The notes under the pieces: model-generated | What the model saw: only the letters and a program-made list of their open reading frames with translations | The model's database searches: none | Told to the model about the DNA's origin: nothing | Assembly: GCA_021154885.1 (NCBI GenBank) | Contig: JAJKHS010000144.1 | Location: forward strand, 248,001-312,000 | Direction of reading: 5' to 3' | DNA from: Thermoanaerobaculum sp. | Lineage (GTDB): Bacteria > Acidobacteriota > Thermoanaerobaculia > Multivoradales > UBA5704 | Length of the DNA stretch: 64,000 bases | Shown: in pieces, positions 16,957-24,964 of the stretch | Position numbering within the stretch: position 1 is the first letter of the stretch | How the letters are laid out: the number at the start of each line of letters is the position of its first letter | Position numbers and translations under genes: made by a program

Positions 16957-18933
16957 ATGTTCCAAACCCAGCGGACCCCCTTGGCAGCGGGGGTGCTCTT
17001 CGCAGCGTTCCTGCTAACTTTGGCCGGCCGTGCCTCGCGGGCGCAAAGCATCCCGGCCTGCCCGCCCCCTCAGGTCGGCGCGGAGCTGCGCGACATCCCG
17101 AGCCTCTATGCCACGAACGGGCTCCTCAGCACGACGTTCACCGTCGAGCTGAAGCGCCAGTGCGTGCCGGTGTTTGCCAGCCAGACGTGGTCGAGCGTGG
17201 CGATGAACCTGCGGACCTACGTCTACTCGAACAGCGCCGGCCAGGTTGGCTGGGGCTTCCCCGGCCCGACCCTTCACCTGCGCAAGCCGAGCTCACCCTA
17301 TGCCATGGGCGACTCTCTCGCCATTCTGCTCGTCAACAACCTCCCGCCCGAAGTCAACAGCACCACGACCCCCTGCGACTCGGCCTGTCCCACCGGCACC
17401 GTCTGCCCCACGGACCCCTCGCAGCTCCCGAATCCCAATACCTCCTGTCCAGGAGATCCCCTGTGCTGCTGCTGGGTGGACCGCAGCCAGACCGCGCCCA
17501 ACTGCTTCCACGGCGACAACACGACGAACCTCCACTTCCACGGCACGCACGTCTCGCCGCAGCCGCCTCAGGACTACGTGCTCCTCGAGCTCCGTCCGAA
17601 CCAGACGACGACGGACCCGGCTCCTCCCCCGGCTCACGACCACGGGATCGTGGCTTATGGCCAGTATCAATACAAGGTCGATCCGCTCCTCTTCACCCAG
17701 TCGGAAGGCACCTTCTGGTATCACCCCCACAAGCACGGCTCGGTGTCGGTCCAGTTGGCCAACGGCATGCCGGGCGCCCTGCTGATCGAAGGCCCGTTCG
17801 ACGACTGGCTGAGAGCCTTCTACCAGAACAACCTCAAGGAGAAGCTCCTGGTCCTCCAGCAGGTCCAGGAGAAGACCAATCTCTATGGCCAGGGCCAGGG
17901 CGCCCCGGCTCTGCTGGTCAACGGCCAGGCCAGCCCCGTGATCACCATGGCTCCCGGCGAGGTGCAGCGCTGGCGTTTCCTCAACGCCACGCTCCAGGCC
18001 TCGGCCCAGGTGTCGCTCTACTTCCCCGCGCAGGCGGCCGCGCGGCAGATCGCCATGGACGGCATCCAGTTCGCGCCTGAGAACTACCGCCGCCAGCCGC
18101 TCTTCTCGCCGAGCAATCCGAGCGCGTTCCAAATCTCGCCGGGCAATCGAGCGGACTTCCTCGTCCAGGCGCCGACGATCGCAGGCACCTTTCCGTTGAG
18201 CTACGAGGTCTTCGGCAACCTCGGGGAGCTGGCCCCTCAGACGGTGCGGCAGAGCGGGCTCGGCGGCGGCGGTGGCGCTCGCCCGCCGCTCGTCACCCTG
18301 GTGGTCCAGGCGCCGGCGAAGGGTGCTACCCAGACGGTGGCGACCGGCCTGCCGACGCCGGCGCAATGGCCGCCGCTCCCTTCATACCTGAGCGACATCG
18401 GCGACAACGAGATCCAGGCGCGGGAGAGCCTGCTCTTCAGCATGACCGCCGGAGCGGGCAACCCCACGACGAAGTTCCTGATCAACGGCAAGCAGTTCAG
18501 CTCCAGTTGCGACGACGTCACGACGAAGCTGGGGACGGCCGAGGAGTGGACGGTGAGCAACAGCAGCGGCCCCCAGCACCCGTTCCACATTCACACCAAC
18601 CCGTTCCAACTCCTGCGCAACGGCAGCACGACCTATACGGCGCCCTGGGTGTGGATGGACACCATCGCCCTCCCTGTCGGCACGCCGCAGACGCAGAGCG
18701 TCCTCCTGCGCCAGCGCTACACGGACTTCACGGGCGGCTACGTGCTGCACTGCCACTTCCTCGGCCACGAGGACCGCGGCATGATGTTCGGCGTCCAGAC
18801 CGTCTGCCCCCAGGACCCGTCCTCCTACGGCAAGGCGAGGCCGGGCGGCGCGCCCGAGTGCGTCTCGGGGAACTTCATCCCGGCGATGCCGATCTGCCCG
18901 TCGATCACCACGGCTGCGGCCGGGAGCAAGTAG
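16957..18933 (+). CDS. Secreted multicopper oxidase
   Basis: A 658-residue three-cupredoxin-domain oxidase with a signal peptide (residues 1-29). All four copper-ligand motifs are present: HFHGTH (193-198), WYHPHKHG (254-261), HPFHIH (541-546) and HCHFLGHEDRGMM (598-610). His598/His600, Cys599, His604 and Met609 complete the type 1/2/3 sites, so oxidation of phenolics or metal ions coupled to O2 reduction is expected. A Cys-rich insertion (about residues 138-182, including CCC at 170-172) precedes the first ligand motif and is unusual. Start ATG after AAGGAGAGAGCC. Substrate unknown. Confidence 0.9.
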   Translation: MFQTQRTPLAAGVLFAAFLLTLAGRASRAQSIPACPPPQVGAELRDIPSLYATNGLLSTTFTVELKRQCVPVFASQTWSSVAMNLRTYVYSNSAGQVGWGFPGPTLHLRKPSSPYAMGDSLAILLVNNLPPEVNSTTTPCDSACPTGTVCPTDPSQLPNPNTSCPGDPLCCCWVDRSQTAPNCFHGDNTTNLHFHGTHVSPQPPQDYVLLELRPNQTTTDPAPPPAHDHGIVAYGQYQYKVDPLLFTQSEGTFWYHPHKHGSVSVQLANGMPGALLIEGPFDDWLRAFYQNNLKEKLLVLQQVQEKTNLYGQGQGAPALLVNGQASPVITMAPGEVQRWRFLNATLQASAQVSLYFPAQAAARQIAMDGIQFAPENYRRQPLFSPSNPSAFQISPGNRADFLVQAPTIAGTFPLSYEVFGNLGELAPQTVRQSGLGGGGGARPPLVTLVVQAPAKGATQTVATGLPTPAQWPPLPSYLSDIGDNEIQARESLLFSMTAGAGNPTTKFLINGKQFSSSCDDVTTKLGTAEEWTVSNSSGPQHPFHIHTNPFQLLRNGSTTYTAPWVWMDTIALPVGTPQTQSVLLRQRYTDFTGGYVLHCHFLGHEDRGMMFGVQTVCPQDPSSYGKARPGGAPECVSGNFIPAMPICPSITTAAAGSK

Positions 18934-18955
18934 AGAGGGGAAAAGCGCGGTCTAT

Positions 18956-18961
18956 TATAAT
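18956..18961 (+). promoter_or_regulatory. Consensus -10 element
   Basis: A perfect TATAAT in an otherwise GC-rich gap, 18 bases before the ATG of the small gene at 18979. No TTGACA-like -35 element is seen 16-18 bases upstream. The gene's GGAGG sits 9 bases before the ATG, so transcripts would carry a leader of only about ten bases. Confidence 0.5.
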
Positions 18962-18978
18962 GTGGGTGGAGGATCGAG

Positions 18979-19197
18979 ATGGAGCTGCTCAGCGAAGACG
19001 ACCTGAACCTCAAGGACATGACCCGCGAGGAGCTGGACCGCGCCTGGAATCTCTGGTTCGATCTCGCCCAGACGACGAACGACTTCGATCCGCCGTATAC
19101 GCACGGCGTGTTCGTGCTCTGTGACCGTTTGCCGGAAGAATCTGATTCTCGCGAGGATGCTGATGGGATAACCACCTCACCCAATCAAGGATCTTGA
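18979..19197 (+). CDS. Small acidic hypothetical protein
   Basis: A 72-residue protein. The N-terminal 45 residues look folded and helical (ELLSEDDLNLKDMTREELDR, then WFDLAQTTNDFDPPYTHG); the last 25 residues are polar and low-complexity. GGAGG precedes the ATG and a TATAAT lies upstream, so expression is credible. Its 3' end overlaps the remnant PIN gene on the other strand by 13 bases, which suggests the tail was created by decay or rearrangement there. Function unknown; position next to a toxin-antitoxin locus is the only contextual hint. Confidence 0.55.
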   Translation: MELLSEDDLNLKDMTREELDRAWNLWFDLAQTTNDFDPPYTHGVFVLCDRLPEESDSREDADGITTSPNQGS

Positions 19198-19284
19198 AAA
19201 GGCATCAGATCGAAGCAGTCGACGATATTCCGGAAGTGCTTCTGGTCGAGAATCCCGCTGTCGAGGAGAAGCAAGGATAGATAT
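19185..19284 (-). pseudogene. Collapsed PIN-domain toxin remnant
   Basis: The minus strand reads SLLLLDSGILDQKHFRNIVD then CFDLMPFQDP and stop. This joins the first residues of a PIN protein like the neighbour (LPLLLDSTILAR) directly to its last residues (NEKHFRNIAEVFDWTPFQDS), with about 125 codons missing. The start codon is ATA where the intact gene has ATG, and a one-base shift lies before LLLLD. The junction TGAGACATA after the preceding small gene mirrors TGAGACATG at the intact pair. It therefore derives from a duplicated antitoxin-PIN unit that has lost its catalytic core. Confidence 0.8.
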
Positions 19285-19287
19285 GTC

Positions 19288-19470
19288 TCAAGAGCGGAAT
19301 GGCGGGCGCTCTCTTTCGAGCGCTGCCTTCAGCTCTTGCCAGAGCTTCTCTTCATATTCCGTGACCGGCCTGTCCATATGGGAGAGAATCAATTCCGCGA
19401 AACGCTTCCGCTGTTCCCTCTCCTCCGGCAAGGGGAGATCGTTCCGCTTCGACTCTATTCTCTCGGTCAT
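19288..19470 (-). CDS. Short helical protein, putative orphan antitoxin
   Basis: A 60-residue protein: MTERIESKRNDLPLPEEREQ, then RKRFAELILSHMDRPVTEYE and a C-terminal RERPPFRS. The segment from PLPEE to FRS aligns with both repeats of the 122-residue protein at 19965-20333 (PEEMEHRKRVIARI ... RERSTFRS). It directly precedes the collapsed PIN gene with the same three-base spacer used at the intact pair, so by position it would be that toxin's antitoxin. It is now an orphan unless it also neutralises the intact PIN protein. The fold is predicted all-helical and is not one of the usual VapB classes I recognise. Confidence 0.65.
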   Translation of the reverse strand: MTERIESKRNDLPLPEEREQRKRFAELILSHMDRPVTEYEEKLWQELKAALERERPPFRS

Positions 19471-19493
19471 CGAGGACGCCTCCTTCCAAGCCC

Positions 19494-19961
19494 TCAGGAA
19501 TCCTGAAACGGAGTCCAATCGAATACCTCCGCGATGTTCCGGAAGTGCTTTTCGTTGGCCGTGATGATATGCCCGCCTGACACCCTGGCTTGGGCGGCGA
19601 GGATGACGTCTACGTCCAGCCCGTCTTCTGCAACTCGCGACTGTCCCTCGCCACGGGTTTGAGCCCAAATACTGGCCGCCAACTTCATGGCCTCCGTCGT
19701 GAGGGGGGTGTAGCCCAGAGAGACAAACTCATCCAGATTGATGAGAGCATCTCGTGCCCATTTTCTTGCGTGATGTCGTTGATATCCAAGGTGGATGAGC
19801 TTGCGACGGAGCTCGTAATCTATGATTTCTGGTACAGAGACGCGGAATTCTGGGTCCTGCTGAAGACGGAAGATCGCCGTCACAACCGGCCTGTTCTGAT
19901 CGAGATCAGACCGTACGATTCTCGCCAAGATGGTGCTATCGAGAAGAAGAGGCAGGGACAT
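19494..19961 (-). CDS. PIN-domain ribonuclease, VapC-like toxin
   Basis: A 155-residue PIN protein. Acidic residues expected in the Mg-dependent nuclease centre are visible: Asp in LLLDSTILAR (about 8), Glu in PEIIDYELRR (about 40-46), Asp residues in GLDVDVILAAQA (about 115-117) and the terminal NEKHF motif. VapC-type PIN toxins cleave tRNA or rRNA. Its ATG comes three bases after the stop of the upstream antitoxin-like gene (TGAGACATG), the usual antitoxin-first order. The catalytic set looks complete, so it is probably active. Confidence 0.82.
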   Translation of the reverse strand: MSLPLLLDSTILARIVRSDLDQNRPVVTAIFRLQQDPEFRVSVPEIIDYELRRKLIHLGYQRHHARKWARDALINLDEFVSLGYTPLTTEAMKLAASIWAQTRGEGQSRVAEDGLDVDVILAAQARVSGGHIITANEKHFRNIAEVFDWTPFQDS

Positions 19962-19964
19962 GTC

Positions 19965-20333
19965 TCAAGAGCGAAATGTTGAACGCTCCCTCTCAAGATC
20001 CGCAATGAACTCCTCCCAAATCCGCTTGTCGGCCTCCGTGGCGGGCTTGGCCATTCGGGCTTGAATCCGTGCGATCACACGTTTCCGGTGCTCCATCTCC
20101 TCCGGAGTAACAGGCGCGTTCAACGGCGGCCAGGCGCCCCTTCCGCGGCTCTTCTCCAGAGTCACCTCTTCGTCGAACTTCCGCCAGAAATCCCGTTCTT
20201 CCTCGGTCAGAGGATGACTCCTGAGGGCGCGGATCTCGGCCAGGAGCCGTCTCCGGCGCTCGATCTCCTCCGGCGTGGGAGGCTCATTCCAATCCTCTGT
20301 GTCTTCGAGGGCGGCCGCTGCGTGTTTGGGCAT
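19965..20333 (-). CDS. Two-repeat helical protein, putative antitoxin of the PIN toxin
   Basis: A 122-residue protein containing the same domain twice: repeat 1 about residues 17-63 (PTPEEIERRRRLLAEIRALR ... WRKFDEEV) and repeat 2 about 74-122 (VTPEEMEHRKRVIARIQARM ... RERSTFRS). A third copy forms the separate 60-residue protein at 19288-19470. It directly precedes the PIN gene and is strongly charged, as expected of an antitoxin. No AbrB, ribbon-helix-helix or Phd DNA-binding signature is visible. Start ATG preceded by GAGGAAC. Assignment rests on gene order and domain sharing. Confidence 0.65.
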   Translation of the reverse strand: MPKHAAAALEDTEDWNEPPTPEEIERRRRLLAEIRALRSHPLTEEERDFWRKFDEEVTLEKSRGRGAWPPLNAPVTPEEMEHRKRVIARIQARMAKPATEADKRIWEEFIADLERERSTFRS

Positions 20334-20509
20334 TCTTCTGTTCCTCCCCGACGTACCCTGTCGTCCATGAACGATACCACAGTCAGGCGCTGCCGTCCAC
20401 GCCGAGCTCGCGGCTCCACCGTTCATTTCCGAACAGTGGCGTCCAAGGCCGGACGTCCCCGCCTCGTTCGCGGACAGGCCAAGGCTAGAGGATTCAACGA
20501 CTTAGCCCA

Positions 20510-20525
20510 TGGCACAGGCCGTGCT
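20510..20525 (+). promoter_or_regulatory. Candidate sigma-54 (-24/-12) promoter
   Basis: TGGCACAGGCCGTGCT has the invariant GG and GC separated by exactly ten bases and a perfect TGGCAC at -24; the -12 half is GTGCT rather than TTGCA. The expected transcript start near 20536 leaves about 19 bases to the adaptor ATG. The same operon encodes a sigma-54-dependent activator, which makes the assignment biologically coherent. Established consensus: TGGCACG-N4-TTGCW. Confidence 0.55.
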
Positions 20526-20554
20526 CTCTCAGGTACGACCGAGGGAGAGCGAAC

Positions 20555-21799
20555 ATGGACCGCGAGTTGGAGGCCAGTTACAGATATCGCCGGTTGGGAC
20601 GCCGGGCGGCTTGGGGCGGCGGGGGGATCGCCTTGGCGGTGGTCGTCCTGCTGCTGTTGCCGGGGTGGCTGCGGCCCTCGGTGGCCCGGGCGGAGATCCG
20701 GACGGGGAAGGTGGATCGGGGACCGGTCGAGGGGATCGTGGAGGCTTCGGGGACGGTCATCCCGGCGTTCGAGTCGGTGATTTCGAGTCCGGTCGAGGCG
20801 CGGGTGGAGAAGGTGCTCAAGCGGCCGGGGGAGGTGGTGAAGGCGGGGGAGGCGATCCTCAGGCTCGATACGTCGGCTTCCAGGCTCGATCTCGAAAAGC
20901 TGCAGGATCAGCTCGCCAAGAAGGCCAACGAGCAGCAGCAGCTCCGCATCAACCTGGAAAAGAGCCTCATCGATCTCAAAGGTCAGATCGAGCGGCAGAA
21001 GCTCGACGCCGAAGGCGCCGCCTATCGCGCGGAGCAGAACCGCAAGCTGCGGACGGATGGCCTCGTCTCCGAGCAGACGGCGCGGGCCTCGGAGGCGGAC
21101 GCCAAGAAGGCGAAGATCGAGCTGGAGCAGCTCCAGGCGTCCGTCGCAAGCGCGCACCGGTCGACCGACGCCCAACTCCAAGGCGTGGAGCTCGATCTCG
21201 CCACCCTGCGCAAGGAGCGGGACGACGCCCGCCGGCTGCTCGAGCTCGCCACCACGCGGTCGGATCGCTCCGGCGTCCTCACCTGGGTGGTCGCTCAGGA
21301 GGGGACGACGGTGCGACGCGGTGACGTCATCGCCAAGATCGCCGATCTCGATTCGTTCCGCGTCGAGGCCACGGTGTCGGACGTCCACTCCTCTCGCCTC
21401 CATCCGGGCCAGACCGTGCGGGTGATGCTGGACGGTCAGTCCCTCAACGGTCGCCTGGCCCAGATCGATCCGACGATCGAAAACGGCGCCATCAAGTTCA
21501 AGGTCGATCTCGACGATGCCAGGAATCCCAAGCTGCGCAACAACCTGCGGGTGGACGTGCTGGCGGTGACCGATGCGCGGGCCAGCGCCGTGCGCGTGCC
21601 CAAAGGACCGTTCGCTCAAGGGGGCGCCGCGGAGCCGGTGTTCGTCGTTCAAGGGGACCACGCCGTGCGCCGCACGGTGCGCTTCGGGATCTCGGGCTAC
21701 GACTCCTACGAAGTCCTCGACGGCTTGATCCCCGGGGAGGAGGTCGTCCTCTCCGACATGAAGGACTACGTTCACCTGCAACGGCTGAATTTGAAATAG
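20555..21799 (+). CDS. HlyD-type periplasmic adaptor of efflux operon
   Basis: A 414-residue adaptor: N-terminal anchor (about residues 21-37), split barrel-sandwich domain (ISSPVEARVEKVLKRPGEVV and RSGVLTWVVAQEGTTVRRGD) around a long coiled-coil hairpin (about 110-220), then beta-barrel and membrane-proximal domains. Start ATG with GAGGGAGAG upstream. It is first in a plus-strand operon running adaptor, ATPase, permease, permease, activator, kinase. The set predicts a tripartite MacAB-like pump for peptides, lipids or antibiotics, with expression under the linked two-component system. Confidence 0.88.
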   Translation: MDRELEASYRYRRLGRRAAWGGGGIALAVVVLLLLPGWLRPSVARAEIRTGKVDRGPVEGIVEASGTVIPAFESVISSPVEARVEKVLKRPGEVVKAGEAILRLDTSASRLDLEKLQDQLAKKANEQQQLRINLEKSLIDLKGQIERQKLDAEGAAYRAEQNRKLRTDGLVSEQTARASEADAKKAKIELEQLQASVASAHRSTDAQLQGVELDLATLRKERDDARRLLELATTRSDRSGVLTWVVAQEGTTVRRGDVIAKIADLDSFRVEATVSDVHSSRLHPGQTVRVMLDGQSLNGRLAQIDPTIENGAIKFKVDLDDARNPKLRNNLRVDVLAVTDARASAVRVPKGPFAQGGAAEPVFVVQGDHAVRRTVRFGISGYDSYEVLDGLIPGEEVVLSDMKDYVHLQRLNLK

Positions 21800-21820
21800 A
21801 CAAATCTCAGGGAGATAATC

Positions 21821-22486
<666 letters not shown>

Positions 22487-22495
22487 GAGAGGGTA

Positions 22496-23758
22496 ATGAT
22501 CAAAAATTATTTGAAGGTCGCGCTCAAGGTTCTGGGCCGGAGGAAGTTCTTCACCTTCATCAGCCTCTTCGGCATCTCGGTGACGCTGGTGGTGCTGATG
22601 GTGGCGACCGCGCTGTTGGACCAGGTCTTCGCTCCCGAGGCGCCGGAGGTCCATGGCGACCGTACGCTCGGCATCTATCAGGTCGGACTGCGTAGCGAGC
22701 AGATCGCCTACACCGGATTCGCCGGCTACGGCCTGCTGGACCGCGTCCTGCGGAACCTCACGACGGAGGTGCCGGCGGTGGAGCGCACGTCGATCCTCAG
22801 CGTCCAGAGCACCGCCATCTCCTATCTCGACGGCAAACGGGTGGAGTCGTGGTTCAAGCGCACGGACGGGGAATTCTGGCGCATCCTCGATTTCCAGTTC
22901 CTGGAGGGACAGCCGTTCAGCCAGGACGACGAGAAGAACGGCCATCACGTGGCGGTGATCAATGCGTCGACCCGCGACCGCTTCTTCGGTGGCAAGCCCG
23001 CCGTCGGCAAGACGATCGCGATCGACGGCCAGACGTTCCGGGTGGTGGGGGTGGTCAAGGACGTGCCGGTCCTGCGGGTCGTCGCCTTTTCGGACGTCTG
23101 GGTCCCGATCAGCACCTTCAAATCGAGCACCTACCGAAAGGATTACATCGGCAATTTCATGGCGATCCTGCTGGCGCGCAGCCGCGCTGATTTCCCGGCG
23201 ATCAGGTCGGAGGTGGCGGCGCGGCTGAAGGCGGCCGAGGCCGGCATCCCCAACCCGGAGATGTACAAGTGGATCTTCGGCGGCGCCGATACGTTGCTCG
23301 GGGCTTTCTCCCGCGTCCTGTTCAGCACCAACAGCCTCGCGGACAGCCATCCGGAGCGGCTGCTCGGCGTGTTCCTGCTGCTGATGATGCTGTTCATGAT
23401 CCTGCCCACCGTAAACCTGGTCAATATCAATCTCAGTCGCATTCTCGATCGGTCGTCGGAGATCGGGGTGCGTAAGGCGTTCGGAGCGTCGTCCTGGACG
23501 CTGGTGGGGCAGTTCGTGGTGGAGAACGTTTTCCTGACGCTGATCGGCGCCGGGATCGGTCTCATCCTCGCCGCGGCGGTGCTCTCCACTCTCAACGCGA
23601 GCGGCGCGATCCCCTACTCGGATCTCCATCTGAATGGCCGGGTGTTCCTCTACGGCCTCGGCATCGCCCTTTTCTTCGGCCTGTTCTCCGGGGTCTATCC
23701 GGCCTGGCGGATGTCCAAGCTCCACCCTGTCCAAGCTCTGCGCGGGAGGCAAGTATGA
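22496..23758 (+). CDS. FtsX-type ABC transporter permease (first of pair)
   Basis: A 420-residue permease: N-terminal helix FTFISLFGISVTLVVLMV, periplasmic MacB_PCD-like domain (about 45-280), and three C-terminal helices starting with GVFLLLMMLFMILPTVNLVN; the conserved cytoplasmic loop reads SSEIGVRKAFGASSWTL. It overlaps the next permease by four bases (ATGA). Unlike classical MacB it has no fused ATPase and pairs with a separate one. The second permease is diverged, so the pump is probably heterodimeric. Confidence 0.9.
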   Translation: MIKNYLKVALKVLGRRKFFTFISLFGISVTLVVLMVATALLDQVFAPEAPEVHGDRTLGIYQVGLRSEQIAYTGFAGYGLLDRVLRNLTTEVPAVERTSILSVQSTAISYLDGKRVESWFKRTDGEFWRILDFQFLEGQPFSQDDEKNGHHVAVINASTRDRFFGGKPAVGKTIAIDGQTFRVVGVVKDVPVLRVVAFSDVWVPISTFKSSTYRKDYIGNFMAILLARSRADFPAIRSEVAARLKAAEAGIPNPEMYKWIFGGADTLLGAFSRVLFSTNSLADSHPERLLGVFLLLMMLFMILPTVNLVNINLSRILDRSSEIGVRKAFGASSWTLVGQFVVENVFLTLIGAGIGLILAAAVLSTLNASGAIPYSDLHLNGRVFLYGLGIALFFGLFSGVYPAWRMSKLHPVQALRGRQV

Positions 23759-24960
23759 TCCGTCATCTCTTCAAGCTGGTGTGGAATCGCAAACGCACGA
23801 GCGCGCTGCTGATCCTGGAGATCTTTTTTTCTTTCCTGGTGGTCTTCGTGGTGGCGACGCTGGGGATGTATTGCTGGGATAACTACAAGCGTCCGCTGGG
23901 GTTCTCCATCAAAAACGTCTGGCAGCTTCGCATCGAGACGAAGAAGTCGGACGATCAGCACACCCCCGAGGAGTCCGCGACGTTCGCGCGGCTGCTCAAG
24001 GAGGTGAAGTCCTTCGACGCCATTGAGTCGGCGGCGGGCGCGATGGGCGCGCCGTATGAGTTCGGCCAGTACCAGAGCGGTATGACGATCCATCACCACG
24101 ACGTGACCATGGAGTTCAACGAGGTGACGCCGGAGCTCAAGGACGTGCTGGGGCTGCGGCTGGTGGCCGGCCGCTGGTTCCAGGAGGGCGACGAGAAGCT
24201 GTCCTGGCTGCCGGTGGTGATCGATCGCGACCTCGCCCGCGACGCCTTCGGCGGTCAGGAGGCGATCGGCCAGCGGCTCGACGAGCCGGCGCCGGATGGC
24301 ATGAAGCCCAAACCCGGGATGCGGGTGATCGGCGTGGTGGACGACTTCCGCCGGGCCGGCGAGCTGTCGGGACCGGGCAACTACCGGTTCGATCTGAAAC
24401 GCCTGGGCAATCCGGACGACCGGCCGGGGCGGATCATCCTCGTCAAGGTGCGATCGGGGACGCCGGCGTCGTTCGAGGAGACGCTCATGGCGCGCGCCCA
24501 AGGTGTCGCTCCCGAGTGGTCGTTCGAGGTCAAGCCGCTGACTCAGCTCCGGGAGTCGGCCTTCCGGCTGCGGCTCACGCCCCTGATCGTGGGCGGCATC
24601 GTGGCCTTCTTCCTGCTGCTGATGGTCGGGCTCGGGCTGATCGGGGTGCTGTGGCAGAATCTTCTGCAGCGCACCCGCGAGATCGGCTTGCGGCGGGCGA
24701 CGGGGGCGTCGCGGGCGGAGGTCCACCGCCAGGTGGTGATGGAGCAGATCCTGCTCACTACGCTGGGGGTCTTCCTCGGCACCGTGCTGGTGGCACAGAT
24801 CCCGATCCTCGACCTGATCGGCTTCGTCAGCGGCCGGGTCTTCGCCGGCGGGCTGCTCGTGGCCATGGTCTCGATCTATCTTCTCTCGATCCTGTGCGCA
24901 CTCTACCCCAGCGCCATGGCCGCCAGGGTGCAGCCGGCCGACGCCTTGAGATACGAATGA
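23755..24960 (+). CDS. FtsX-type ABC transporter permease (second of pair)
   Basis: A 401-residue permease with N-terminal helix (LLILEIFFSFLVVFVVATLG), periplasmic domain and C-terminal helices; the cytoplasmic loop carries TREIGLRRATGASRAEV. Its start overlaps the first permease by ATGA, so translation is coupled. The response-regulator gene starts only 4 bases after its stop, tying transport and regulation in one transcript. Confidence 0.9.
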   Translation: MIRHLFKLVWNRKRTSALLILEIFFSFLVVFVVATLGMYCWDNYKRPLGFSIKNVWQLRIETKKSDDQHTPEESATFARLLKEVKSFDAIESAAGAMGAPYEFGQYQSGMTIHHHDVTMEFNEVTPELKDVLGLRLVAGRWFQEGDEKLSWLPVVIDRDLARDAFGGQEAIGQRLDEPAPDGMKPKPGMRVIGVVDDFRRAGELSGPGNYRFDLKRLGNPDDRPGRIILVKVRSGTPASFEETLMARAQGVAPEWSFEVKPLTQLRESAFRLRLTPLIVGGIVAFFLLLMVGLGLIGVLWQNLLQRTREIGLRRATGASRAEVHRQVVMEQILLTTLGVFLGTVLVAQIPILDLIGFVSGRVFAGGLLVAMVSIYLLSILCALYPSAMAARVQPADALRYE

Positions 24961-24964
24961 GCCG

